Shown here: positions 17,507-26,320 of the stretch, piece by piece | How positions within the stretch are numbered: the stretch's first letter is position 1 | How the letters are laid out: each line of letters begins with the position of its first letter | DNA from: Acidimicrobiia bacterium | Lineage (GTDB): Bacteria; Actinomycetota; Acidimicrobiia; IMCC26256; JAGNEX01 | Direction: 5' to 3' | Assembly: GCA_020637365.1 (NCBI GenBank) | Contig: JACJWE010000002.1 | Location: forward strand, 868,001 to 932,000 | Length of the DNA stretch: 64,000 bases | Program-made: the position numbers and the translations under genes | Notes under the pieces: model-generated | The model's database searches: none | Seen by the model: the letters and a program-made list of their open reading frames with translations, nothing else | What the model was told of the DNA's origin: nothing

Positions 17507-17892
17507 CGAATCCCCGTTTCTTTCTGTTCAGCGGGATCGGAGTCGATCTCACGGAATCCGGCCCCTCGACCGGATCGCAGGAAAGTAAGAGCGGGTGATT
17601 ACGTCAAGACATCGTCAATATGAACGCCATGTAACGAGCGCTACCTTTTGCAAGCGGTGCCGATGGGCAGAGCGCTGCTACTCGTCAGCGGTTGCTCGTG
17701 GACTTCAAAAGGTTGGGGTCGTGATTGCCCTGACCAGACCGAGGGCCGTGACCATGCTGAAAGATCACCGCCGCGCCAATGTGTTGGCTTCGAGAGCAAA
17801 GGACGTTGGACCGCTATACGATCGACGTGCCGTCCTGCAGGCGCTACCCGGCTGCGGAAGGCCCATTATCCGCTGAACCAAAGAAGACAAAA
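17507..17892. other. divergent intergenic region between urtA and the sulfatase
   Basis: These 386 bp must hold the promoters for urtABCDE (leftward) and the sulfatase (rightward). An open frame of the sulfatase continues upstream to 17779, but its sequence is not family-like. I found no recognisable nitrogen-control site or riboswitch. Confidence 0.4.
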
Positions 17893-19380
17893 ATGTCCAA
17901 GAAACCGAACATATTGGTGATCATGGGAGACGACATCGGGATCACGAATCTCAGTTGTTACTCCCAAGGTCTCATGGGCTACCGCACCCCTAACATCGAC
18001 AGAATTGCCAAAGAGGGTGTGCTGTTCACCGACATGTACGCCGAACAGTCGTGCACCGCTGGTCGGGCGGCTTTTATCACAGGGCAGAACCCGCTCAGGT
18101 CAGGTCTGACCAAGGTCGGGTCGCCGGGCTCTGACGTCGGCATCCTCGACGAAACGCCCACGCTGGCTCATGTGTTAAGGGACCAAGGCTATCGGACCGG
18201 TCAGTTTGGTAAGAACCATTTCGGCGACCAGGATCACCATCTGCCAACAAATCATGGTTTCGACGAGTTCTTCGGCATTCTCTACCACCTGAATGCCCTC
18301 GAACAGCCCGAAGACCCCGACTTTCCGACCGAAGACGAGTACCCCGGCTTTATGGAAGAGTTTGGGCCGCGTGGCGTTATCCACTCCTACGCAGATGGGC
18401 GGGTGGAAGACAAAGGTCAGATGACGATGGAGCGGATGGTCCACGCTGACGAAGAATTCGGCGCTGCAGCACAGCAGTTCATCCGCGACGCTGTCGCCGC
18501 AGATGAACCGTTTTTCGTATGGCACAACACGACCCACATGCACTACATCACCCATCCAAAGCCCGAAAGCGAGAAACGCGCGGGAAGGTGGCAATCCCCT
18601 TATCACGACACGATGTGTGACCACGACGATCGCGTCGGGGAATTGCTCGGATTACTTGACGAGCTTGACATTGCAGAGGACACGGTCGTCGTCTACACGA
18701 CGGACAACGGTGCCCACGTGAACTATTGGCCCGACGGGGCAACCACACCTTTCCGCAGCGAAAAGAACACGAACTGGGAAGGTGCTTTTCGGGTTCCCTG
18801 CGTCGCACGGTTCCCTGGAAGGTTTCAGGAGAACGAGGTTCTCAACGGAATCTTCAGTCTGACCGACTGGATGGTGACCCTCGCAGCCATCGGCGGCGAC
18901 GAAACCGTCAAGGAGCGATTGCGCGAGGGTGCAACGCTCGACGGCCGCGACTTCAGGGTCCACATCGATGGCTTTGATCAACGCAAGTATCTCGCCGGTC
19001 AAGTTGACGAATCCGCGCGAGACCTGTTCGTTTACATCAACGACGACGGCCAATGCGTAGGTATCCGTTGGGATAACTGGAAGGCCGTTTTCATGGAGCA
19101 AGATGTCCGCGGGACCTATGCCGTGTGGGTCATGCCGTTCGTCATGTTGCGCATGCCGAAACTGTTCAACCTCAGAACCGACCCCTTCGAACGGGCCGAT
19201 ATCACATCCAATACCTATTGGGACTGGCACAATCGCAAACAGTTCATATTGATGGCGATGTTGCGAAAACTCACCGAGCTTGCCGGGAGTTTCAAGGAAT
19301 TCCCCCCACAACAGGCCCCGCAGAGCTACAACTTGGATGAGGTCGTACAACGACTCAGGGACTCAGCAGGCGCCCACTAG
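17893..19380 (+). CDS. sulfatase (arylsulfatase family)
   Basis: This 495-aa protein starts MSKKPNILVIMGDDIGITNL, with the metal-binding Asp pair. It has CTAGRAAFITGQ at residues 54-65, the C-x-A-x-R sulfatase signature whose Cys54 is converted to formylglycine. Later come GKNHFGDQDHHLP, HNTTHMHY and VVVYTTDNGAH, which give further metal and substrate ligands. No signal peptide is visible, so it may act in the cytoplasm or leave by another route. The substrate is unknown. The ATG at 17893 was chosen over 17779 because homology begins there. No sulfatase-maturing enzyme is visible in the window. Confidence 0.9.
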   Translation: MSKKPNILVIMGDDIGITNLSCYSQGLMGYRTPNIDRIAKEGVLFTDMYAEQSCTAGRAAFITGQNPLRSGLTKVGSPGSDVGILDETPTLAHVLRDQGYRTGQFGKNHFGDQDHHLPTNHGFDEFFGILYHLNALEQPEDPDFPTEDEYPGFMEEFGPRGVIHSYADGRVEDKGQMTMERMVHADEEFGAAAQQFIRDAVAADEPFFVWHNTTHMHYITHPKPESEKRAGRWQSPYHDTMCDHDDRVGELLGLLDELDIAEDTVVVYTTDNGAHVNYWPDGATTPFRSEKNTNWEGAFRVPCVARFPGRFQENEVLNGIFSLTDWMVTLAAIGGDETVKERLREGATLDGRDFRVHIDGFDQRKYLAGQVDESARDLFVYINDDGQCVGIRWDNWKAVFMEQDVRGTYAVWVMPFVMLRMPKLFNLRTDPFERADITSNTYWDWHNRKQFILMAMLRKLTELAGSFKEFPPQQAPQSYNLDEVVQRLRDSAGAH

Positions 19381-19486
19381 CCGGATCGACACCGCTGTGT
19401 GCGCGCATCTCTGGGACACACCACCCGAGATGCGCGCACTGCGTTGAATGCTCAATGGCTGGCTGATTCAACGTCGGCTGTGAGCG

Positions 19487-20956
19487 CTATTTTCCGGCCG
19501 GGTGGGCGCCGAGCATGGCTTTGGTCTCTAGAAACTCACCGAGACCTTCGGCACCCCATTCTCGGCCGTTACCCGACTGCTTGTAGCCGCCGAACGGAGC
19601 AAAGAAGTCGGGTCCGGCTCCGTTCAGGTGAATCTCACCGGCCCGGATGCGGGCGCCCACCTCGGCAGCATGTGCAGTGTCGCCAGCCTGCACATATCCC
19701 GACAGGCCGTAGTCGGTGTCGTTGGCGATGGCAATCGCCTCGTCTTCGGTCTCATAGGGGATCATGACCAGGACAGGGCCAAAGATCTCTTCACGGGCGA
19801 TGCGCATGTCGTTGGTGACATCCGCGAACACGGTGGGCCGCACATAGAAGCCGTGCGCGATGCCGTCGGGGCGGCCCATACCGCCAGCGATCACCGTCGC
19901 TCCTTCGTCGATCCCCGCCTGGATGAGGGTCTGCACCCGGTCGAACTGCAGTTCGGATGCCACCGGTCCGATCGTCGTCAGGTCATCGTTCGGATCGCCG
20001 AAGTTCACGCCCGCAGCGACAGACGCGGCGAACTCGACCGCTTCGGCATATTGATCGGCCTGGACCAACATGCGCGTGGGCGCGTTACATGACTGTCCGC
20101 TGTTCTGGAAGCAACCGAGGACGCCTCGTTTGACCGCTCGGGCTAGATCGGCGTCTCGCAAGATGATGTTCGGCGACTTGCCGCCCAGCTCTTGAGTCAC
20201 CCGCTTCACCGATGGCGCAGCCGCTTCGGCCACGGCGATCCCGGCGCGGGTCGAGCCGGTGAACGACACCATGTCGATATCGGGATGGGCCGAAATCGCC
20301 GCGCCGACCGTGGGTCCGTCACCGACGACCAGGTTGAAAACGCCTGGGGGAAGCCCTGCCTCATCGAAAATCTCGGTGATGAGCAGGGCATTGAGCGGCG
20401 TGACCTCGCTGGGTTTGAGCACCATGGTGCAGCCTGCGGCAAGCGCCGGAGCGACCTTGCACATGATCTGGTTGGCGGGCCAGTTCCACGGGGTGATCAT
20501 CCCGCAGACGCCGATCGGTTCGTGCCTGATAGTCGAGGTGCCGCGCTGCTCGGTGAACTCAAAGGTGTTCAGCAGCTCGATGGTGGCGGCCAGATGAGCC
20601 AAACCCGAGCCTGCCTGCGCCAGGAGCGACAGTTGTTTCGGAGCGCCCATTTCGGCGGAAATGGTCTCGGCGAGATCTTGTAGGCGTGAGGTGTACACCT
20701 CGTGGATGCGTTGCAGCAGCGCCTGACGTTCCGACGGGTGGGTGCTCGACCAGGCGGGTAGGGCAGCGCGGGCGGCCAAGACGGCGCGATCGACGTCGGT
20801 GGCTGAACCCAGCGCAACCTGGGTGATGACCGCCTCGGTCGACGGATTGACTACATCGAGCATCGCGGCATCGACGGGTTCGGACCATTCGCCGTCGATG
20901 TACAGCGTGTAGGTGCGGGGCGAGCTGTCCGAAAGTGGCGGCTGCGAAAACGACAC
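19487..20956 (-). CDS. NAD(P)-dependent aldehyde dehydrogenase
   Basis: The 489-aa enzyme has the aldehyde dehydrogenase core: ITPWNWPANQIMCKVAPALA (coenzyme site), FTGSTRAG, the general base Glu in TQELGGKSPNI, and the catalytic Cys in FQNSGQSCNAPTRM. GPVLVMIPYETEDEAIAIAN and FGGYKQSGNGREWG close the fold. It oxidises an aldehyde to an acid through a thiohemiacetal. The substrate cannot be told from sequence. It is transcribed towards the sulfatase gene, and no operon partner is adjacent. Confidence 0.93.
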   Translation of the reverse strand: MSFSQPPLSDSSPRTYTLYIDGEWSEPVDAAMLDVVNPSTEAVITQVALGSATDVDRAVLAARAALPAWSSTHPSERQALLQRIHEVYTSRLQDLAETISAEMGAPKQLSLLAQAGSGLAHLAATIELLNTFEFTEQRGTSTIRHEPIGVCGMITPWNWPANQIMCKVAPALAAGCTMVLKPSEVTPLNALLITEIFDEAGLPPGVFNLVVGDGPTVGAAISAHPDIDMVSFTGSTRAGIAVAEAAAPSVKRVTQELGGKSPNIILRDADLARAVKRGVLGCFQNSGQSCNAPTRMLVQADQYAEAVEFAASVAAGVNFGDPNDDLTTIGPVASELQFDRVQTLIQAGIDEGATVIAGGMGRPDGIAHGFYVRPTVFADVTNDMRIAREEIFGPVLVMIPYETEDEAIAIANDTDYGLSGYVQAGDTAHAAEVGARIRAGEIHLNGAGPDFFAPFGGYKQSGNGREWGAEGLGEFLETKAMLGAHPAGK

Positions 20957-21548
20957 GTTGTGGCTCCTTCATGTACCGAGACGGGACGCGGGTGGCGATG
21001 CGCCCATTCGATCACATAGACGCAGAGCACTCCAGGCTTGAGTCGTCAAGGAGGTCCTCATCTCGATGGAACGATCACTCTGCGAGTAGATCTGCGAGTA
21101 GCGCGGTCTGCCGTCCTGTCGGCACCGTTCCTTGAGGATGTTGTCAAGGTGCCTGCGCCCGGTATATGGCTTCCAATGTTCGCAGTCGCGTTCCTGCAGG
21201 CTCCGAGTCGACCCTGCTGGTGGCCGAAAGGTTGCGCCAAACTTGCGACCTCATGACCCTGATCGTAAATCTCGCAGTGGGAGTCTAAGAGAATTATTTC
21301 GGTTTTCTCCGTAACAATTCTACCAGTTGGCTAACGCTGGTGGTGGTCTGTACGTTGGTCGGCGAGTTCCCTTTTGTCGAGAGCTTGCCCATCTCATTGT
21401 TACGGTCCGAGCCGTGTAAACCAGGTCGGCCCGTCGATGGTATGAGCGGCTGTCGTCCTGTAGCGCTGAGATGCCCGCGTAAGGGCGCGCCATTTTTCAG
21501 CAAAAGTGAATTCAACCGTTGTGGCAAATCCTTGAAAGGAGCCCTGAG
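20957..21548. other. 592-bp gene-free region upstream of the oxidase operon
   Basis: Neither strand shows a frame with family-like sequence. The last 30 bases contain the GAAAGGAG ribosome site for the cupredoxin. The region is lower in GC in places (around 21285-21400) than its neighbours and probably holds the promoters of the aldehyde dehydrogenase and oxidase operons. Confidence 0.4.
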
Positions 21549-21995
21549 GTGTCGAACGCGAATCCGAGCACTTCGGACCAAATTCGGTCTCTGCAACCCA
21601 TTATCTACACCGCGCTCATACTCGCGCTGGTGGGAGTGTTCGTTGCCTTCTTGGCGCTGGACAAGGCGAACGAGTCCGGCGGCACCGTGGTGCAGGCAGC
21701 AGCGGCCCCGGCTCCGGCCGGAGGGGCTGCAGTCGGGGGAGCGATCACGCTCGCCGACTTCAGCTTTAGCGGCGACATGGAGTTCACCGGCACGGACTTC
21801 GGTATCGAGCTCAACAACGTCGGCCAAACGGTTCACAACCTAGAGATCGTGGGAGAGGCCCAAAGCGACAACGTGAACCCAGGTGAAAGCGCCGTCCTGG
21901 ACGTCACCGGTATCGACCCCGGCACCTATGAGATTCGCTGCACCATCCCGGGTCATGCCGAACAGGGCATGGTCGGCGAAATCACCGTTTCTTAG
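21549..21995 (+). CDS. membrane-anchored cupredoxin (plastocyanin/azurin-like)
   Basis: From a GTG at 21549, preceded by GAAAGGAG, the 148-aa product has one N-terminal helix (IIYTALILALVGVFVAFLAL) and an Ala/Pro linker. A cupredoxin domain follows with type 1 copper ligands: His in GQTVHNLEIV, and Cys, His and Met in YEIRCTIPGHAEQGMVGEI. It is the first gene of the ba3-type oxidase operon, so it may deliver electrons to the CuA site of subunit II at the outer face of the membrane (inference from position). Confidence 0.88.
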   Translation: MSNANPSTSDQIRSLQPIIYTALILALVGVFVAFLALDKANESGGTVVQAAAAPAPAGGAAVGGAITLADFSFSGDMEFTGTDFGIELNNVGQTVHNLEIVGEAQSDNVNPGESAVLDVTGIDPGTYEIRCTIPGHAEQGMVGEITVS

Positions 21996-22005
21996 GAGGC
22001 AGGCC

Positions 22006-22179
22006 ATGGTGGAACCAAACCACAACGCGCCGCCTGAGCCGACAACCGACGGTCATGCCGAAGGCGAACACGAACCCGAAGAAAAGCCGGTGGGCACCCT
22101 CGTGGTGACGTTTGCATTCCTCGCAGCGACCATCGCGGTGTGGCTGTTGATGTACTACACCCTGCTCAGCAAGGCCTGA
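22006..22179 (+). CDS. ba3-type oxidase small subunit (subunit IIa-like)
   Basis: The 57-aa product starts at ATG 22006, 10 bp after the cupredoxin stop and behind GGAGGC. It has a His/Glu-rich hydrophilic start (MVEPNHNAPPEPTTDGHAEG) and one membrane helix (VGTLVVTFAFLAATIAVWLL) with a short end. A single-helix protein directly before subunit II is what ba3 oxidases have as subunit IIa (CbaD). The call rests on size, topology and place. Confidence 0.72.
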   Translation: MVEPNHNAPPEPTTDGHAEGEHEPEEKPVGTLVVTFAFLAATIAVWLLMYYTLLSKA

Positions 22180-22184
22180 ACATC

Positions 22185-22658
22185 ATGCATATCGACAAGT
22201 ACGAAAAGTTCTTCATGCGCGTGTCGGCGGTCTTTTTGGGTCTCGCGATCGTCGCGCTTGTCCTCTCGGTCGTGGGGCACAAAGCCGCGCTTCCCGAGCC
22301 AGCTGAACGGATCGACCCCGAACTCGTCCGTAGCACCGCCCCGTTTGACGAGCCCGGGCTCTACGAACTTGATAACGGCGACTATGAAGCTGTGCTCGTG
22401 GCGTCGGCGTGGCTGTGGGACGGCATCGACGAGGACTTTGTGATCCCCGCCGGTTCCACGGTCCACTTCAAGGTGACATCGGTCGACTACATCCACGGCA
22501 TGTTGATTCCCGAAACCAACATCAACGCCATGGTGATCCCCGGCCAGGTAACCGAAGTCGAGGCGACCTTCCACGATCCAGGGACCTACACCCTTCTCTG
22601 TCACGAGTACTGCGGCGCCATGCATCACACCATGGGCGCTCAGTTCACCGTCGAGTAA
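22185..22658 (+). CDS. cbaB: cytochrome ba3 oxidase subunit II (CuA)
   Basis: This 157-aa subunit starts MHIDKYEKFFMRVSAVFLGL and has a single N-terminal helix and a periplasm-side cupredoxin domain. The binuclear CuA site is visible: His in VDYIHGMLIP, and CHEYCGAMHHTM with the Cys-x3-Cys pair, His and Met. The short length and one helix fit ba3-type, not aa3-type, subunit II. An in-frame ATG at 22140 overlaps the preceding gene and lacks homology. It passes electrons to subunit I. Confidence 0.93.
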   Translation: MHIDKYEKFFMRVSAVFLGLAIVALVLSVVGHKAALPEPAERIDPELVRSTAPFDEPGLYELDNGDYEAVLVASAWLWDGIDEDFVIPAGSTVHFKVTSVDYIHGMLIPETNINAMVIPGQVTEVEATFHDPGTYTLLCHEYCGAMHHTMGAQFTVE

Positions 22659-22689
22659 GCGCACGCACGAGTCCCTGGAGGGAAACCCG

Positions 22690-24438
22690 ATGACCCAGAC
22701 GCTCGAAACGCCCACTGGTGACGAGGCGATCAGCGCTGATTCCGATACCGCCAACCCTGTCGTGGGCGCTTCAGGCTCGAGGCGGCTGCCTTGGGCGGAG
22801 GACATCCCCAACGTCAGCGCGTTGGACATGCGGCCGATCAAATGGCAGTTCACGTTGTCGCTGGTAGGCCTCGCTCTCGGTGCCCTCATGGGCATCATGC
22901 AGGCGATGGAACGACTCAACGTCAACCTGTACGACAAGACGCCCCTGTCGACCTACTACCAGGGTCTGACGATCCATGGTGTGGCATTGGCGTTGGTGTT
23001 CACGTTTTGTTTCGCGAACGCCTTCCTGTCGTTGACGGTCATGAAGGGGTTCCAGCGACCGCTGGCCAACCGCGGCATTTCTGACCTGTCGGCAATGCTC
23101 GCATGGGCGGGTGTGATTTTTGCGTCCTACGCGATGCTCACCAACCAGGCGAGCGTTTTGTTCACCTTCTACGCGCCGCTGAAAGCCATCCCGGCGTTCT
23201 ACTTCGGCGCGGCGCTGTTGGTGATCTCGACGTGGTTGGTCTTGCTGAACATGCTCCTTACGTACTTTGCATGGAAACGGGACAACCCGGGTCAGCACGT
23301 ACCGCTGTTGGCGTTCATCTCGATCATTTCTTACATGATGTGGTTCATCGCCTCACTCGGTATCGCCGTCGAGGTGCTGGGCTTCTTGCTGCCCTGGTCG
23401 ATGGGCCTGATCGACAAGGTTGACCCTCAGTTCACCCGAACCCTGTTCTGGTTTACCGGACACCCCATCGTCTACTTCTGGCTGATGCCCATCTACGTGT
23501 CGTGGTACATGATGCTGCCGAAAATGGTCGGCGGCCGAGTGCTCTCTGACGGGCTGACCCGCATGGTGTTCATCGCCTTCTTGTTGCTGATTCCCGTTGG
23601 TGTGCACCACCAGTTCACCGATCCAGGGATCCCCTTCTCCTCCAAGACCATTCAGTGGCTCCTCACCTTCTGCATCTTCTATCCGTCGATCATCACCCTG
23701 TTCTCGGTGGTGTCTGGACTGGAGGAAGGAGCCAAGAGTCGAGGCGGCAAAGGCCGGCTCGCCTGGATGCTCAAGCTTCCGTGGGGTGATCCTGCGGTAG
23801 CGGGCCAGCTGCTCGCCGGGCTCGGGTTCATGCTCGGTGGCATGTCCGGACTGGTCAACGCTAGCTACACGATCAATCTGGTCGTCCACAACACGGCGTT
23901 CATCCCTGGGCACTTCCACCTCACCGTCGGAACCGCCGTGGCGCTCTCGATCATGGCGATCTCATACTGGCTCGTTCCCTACCTCACCGGTAAAGAGATC
24001 TGGAGCCGCAAACTTGGCGTCGTGCAGGTCTTTATGTGGTTCTTCGGTGTGTTGATCTTCTCCCGCGGGCAGATGCACGGTGGTCTTCACGGCATGCCCC
24101 GCCGAACGATGATCAACGATGCCACCTACCTCGACCAGTTCGGTAGCTGGGACCTGGCCAACATCATGACCGGCATCGGCGGAACCATCATGTTCCTGTC
24201 GGCGGTGCTGTTCTTTATCAACATCATCGTCACGCTCACCAGAGATCCCGACAGGGTGCAGCGCTTTATCCCTGTCGCCCAGGTGCGCAGCAAGCTCGAA
24301 AACGGCTCGTGGATGTGGCTCGACGACATCCCACGCTGGTCAGCGATCGCGTTTGTGTTCTCCGTCATCATCTACGGCGAGGTCTTCTACCATCTGTTGC
24401 CTCTGAACGCTGTCTCCAAGGGGCTGCGTCTGTGGTGA
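22690..24438 (+). CDS. cbaA: cytochrome ba3 oxidase subunit I
   Basis: This 582-aa haem-copper oxidase catalytic subunit follows a GGAGGGAAA site. It has about 13 helices. TIHGVALALVFTFCFANAFL contains the low-spin haem ligand His. WFTGHPIVYFWLMPIYVSWY carries the CuB His and the Tyr region, GVHHQFTDPGIP the CuB His pair, and HNTAFIPGHFHLTVGTAVAL the haem ligands. A 40-residue hydrophilic N-terminal extension precedes helix 1. It reduces O2 to water and pumps protons. Subunit III is absent here, as is usual for ba3 oxidases. Confidence 0.95.
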   Translation: MTQTLETPTGDEAISADSDTANPVVGASGSRRLPWAEDIPNVSALDMRPIKWQFTLSLVGLALGALMGIMQAMERLNVNLYDKTPLSTYYQGLTIHGVALALVFTFCFANAFLSLTVMKGFQRPLANRGISDLSAMLAWAGVIFASYAMLTNQASVLFTFYAPLKAIPAFYFGAALLVISTWLVLLNMLLTYFAWKRDNPGQHVPLLAFISIISYMMWFIASLGIAVEVLGFLLPWSMGLIDKVDPQFTRTLFWFTGHPIVYFWLMPIYVSWYMMLPKMVGGRVLSDGLTRMVFIAFLLLIPVGVHHQFTDPGIPFSSKTIQWLLTFCIFYPSIITLFSVVSGLEEGAKSRGGKGRLAWMLKLPWGDPAVAGQLLAGLGFMLGGMSGLVNASYTINLVVHNTAFIPGHFHLTVGTAVALSIMAISYWLVPYLTGKEIWSRKLGVVQVFMWFFGVLIFSRGQMHGGLHGMPRRTMINDATYLDQFGSWDLANIMTGIGGTIMFLSAVLFFINIIVTLTRDPDRVQRFIPVAQVRSKLENGSWMWLDDIPRWSAIAFVFSVIIYGEVFYHLLPLNAVSKGLRLW

Positions 24439-25448
24439 GGTGGCCTTTGGCGGTGACGCTTGCGCTGTGTGTAGCAGGCGTTGTGCTGCTCGGGATGGGG
24501 ACCCATTTCGAGCAGCAGCACGAACGAGACCATGGCCTGGTGTTGACCTGGGCCAACTACGAGGCGGTCACCGGCGCGAATCAGCGGATCATCTACACCG
24601 CTCGCACTCACGACGGCGACCACTTCGAAGCTGGCGACATGAAGGCCGATGTCTATTGGCTGGGGCCGCTTGATTCGCCCAGCCCCGAGCCGACCCCCGA
24701 GGGATCACACCCTGCGCGTTTCGTACCGGCAGATCCCGGGATGCACTTGCCCGGTGAAGGCTTCGATGACGATGCGAATCCGCCCGAAGGCGAAGCGGGC
24801 GTCTATATCGTCGAAGGCGTCGGTCTCGGCAAGGCTGGAGGTTGGCGAATAGACGTCACCGCCCGTCGCGGCGATGAAGAATTTACCGGCAGTTTCGAGC
24901 TCATCGTCCACGACGACACCCCGGTTCCAGCGCGAGGCGATGACGCCCCGAGAACCCACCAACCGCTACCCGAGGATCCCGACGTCAACTTGGCGGCGAT
25001 CGACAGCCGTGTGGGACGAACCCAAGAAATGCCCGAGCCGATGCTTCACGATCAACGGATCGATGAACTGATCGATGCTCACACGCCGTTTGTGGTCGTG
25101 GTGGCAACCCCAGCCTTCTGTGCCGAGGGCGCGTGTAGCGACCTGATGACACAGATGGAAGCGCTAGCCGAGCGGTTCGAACCCGACGTCGCTGTCGTTC
25201 ACCTAGAGCTGTGGGAGGACTACGACGCTCAGGTATTCAACGACGCTGCGATGGAGTGGATCTCACCGGGTGGGGATCGAGAACCGAGTGAGCCCTGGGT
25301 CTTCGCCGTCAATGAGGACGGCAAAGTCGTGGACCGATGGGACCACATCGTGGATCTCACCTTGCTAACCCAGCAGATTGAGGCACTTCAAAACACCGAA
25401 CCCGTGCCTCTGTCGGCAGCGCAAGCGAGGGGTGAGACGGACAGGTAG
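24435..25448 (+). CDS. membrane-anchored thioredoxin-fold protein of the oxidase operon
   Basis: A GTG at 24435 overlaps the cbaA stop (GTGA), so translation is coupled. The 337-aa product has an N-terminal helix (WPLAVTLALCVAGVVLLGMG), an extracytoplasmic beta-rich domain (about residues 40-180), and a C-terminal thioredoxin-like domain with PFVVVVATPAFCAEGACSDL and WVFAVNEDGKVVDRWDHIVD. The two Cys are four residues apart, not in a CxxC, and could bind copper or act as a disulfide. Position suggests a role in copper insertion or assembly of the oxidase, like SCO proteins (inference). Confidence 0.7.
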   Translation: MRWPLAVTLALCVAGVVLLGMGTHFEQQHERDHGLVLTWANYEAVTGANQRIIYTARTHDGDHFEAGDMKADVYWLGPLDSPSPEPTPEGSHPARFVPADPGMHLPGEGFDDDANPPEGEAGVYIVEGVGLGKAGGWRIDVTARRGDEEFTGSFELIVHDDTPVPARGDDAPRTHQPLPEDPDVNLAAIDSRVGRTQEMPEPMLHDQRIDELIDAHTPFVVVVATPAFCAEGACSDLMTQMEALAERFEPDVAVVHLELWEDYDAQVFNDAAMEWISPGGDREPSEPWVFAVNEDGKVVDRWDHIVDLTLLTQQIEALQNTEPVPLSAAQARGETDR

Positions 25449-25453
25449 ACCGG

Positions 25454-26320
25454 CTATGGCGTGATGCGCTCGCGTCCGAGCATGTCCAACCATCGAAGCG
25501 GCGGCGTCGACGCGATGATCTTTGAGAACGACCAGCGCTCCGCAGCGAGGTTCAACAAGATCACCGAAACCAGAATGCCGAGCCGGACCGGTTCGCTGCA
25601 TTCTCGAACCGCCATGAATCCAAGCGCCCCGCCCAGCACGTTGGCGCCGGCATCGCCCAGCATGATGCGCTCGCGTAGATCGGCAGAAAACAGCCCGACC
25701 GCTGCTCCCATCAACGGAGCCATCGCGACGCCGATCGTGTTGCCTCCTGCCAACAGGGCCATCGGAAGGTAGGCCAACAGCGCGACTTTGATCGTGCGTC
25801 CCGGTGCCCGATCGAACAGGTTGCCGAGGTTGGCGCACAGGGCGATGAGCGCACCGTCGGCCAGGGTCCATGCGGCGTTGCCGTCGTTGACCGCTGCCGA
25901 CGCAAACAACGCAACCGCGCCACCGCCGATGATTTTGATACCCCCGGTCGTCAGCCGACCGTGAAGGAGTGAGCCGATGTGCTCGCGGAACCCTCGCCGG
26001 TCTTCCGCCCCGATCACATCGTCGAGCAGTCCTACAAGTCCAAAGCCGGCAGCTACTGCCAGCACGAGTAGCCGGTCAAAGGTGATGCCGGTCTCAGCGG
26101 TGAAGTTCTCGGGGCCGACACCAGCGGAACGCAGCAACACACGGGCTACTTCGACGCAGAACAACGCCAGCACGATCGTCACGCCGATCGCTGTTGGTAT
26201 CTTGCGGCCGCGAAAGTTGGTGCGGGTCAGCAACGGCGACGCCAAGATGTCCTGGCGAGCCAGATGCAGCAAGGACAGCGTGACCAGGCCACCTGCGAGG
26301 AATGAGGCGAGCAGCGTCAT
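25454..26320 (-). CDS. MraY/WecA-type phosphoglycosyl transferase-like membrane protein
   Basis: The 288-aa product starts MTLLASFLAGGLVTLSLLHL and has about nine hydrophobic helices. GLVGLLDDVIG supplies the Asp-Asp metal motif of the polyprenyl-phosphate sugar-phosphotransferase superfamily, and RIMLGDAGANVLGGALGFMA the second conserved Asp loop. The enzyme would attach a sugar phosphate to a lipid carrier in the membrane. It overlaps the upstream 775-aa gene by four bases and closes an operon of envelope genes. Shorter than typical MraY, it may use another substrate. Confidence 0.75.
   Translation of the reverse strand: MTLLASFLAGGLVTLSLLHLARQDILASPLLTRTNFRGRKIPTAIGVTIVLALFCVEVARVLLRSAGVGPENFTAETGITFDRLLVLAVAAGFGLVGLLDDVIGAEDRRGFREHIGSLLHGRLTTGGIKIIGGGAVALFASAAVNDGNAAWTLADGALIALCANLGNLFDRAPGRTIKVALLAYLPMALLAGGNTIGVAMAPLMGAAVGLFSADLRERIMLGDAGANVLGGALGFMAVRECSEPVRLGILVSVILLNLAAERWSFSKIIASTPPLRWLDMLGRERITP

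Noticed and set aside
18652..19350. 232-codon minus-strand frame opposite the sulfatase
   Set aside because: It is antisense to well-conserved sulfatase sequence and has no family likeness or ribosome site.
21294..21836. Minus-strand frame over the start of the cupredoxin gene
   Set aside because: It overlaps the clear cupredoxin coding region in antisense and has no recognisable domain.
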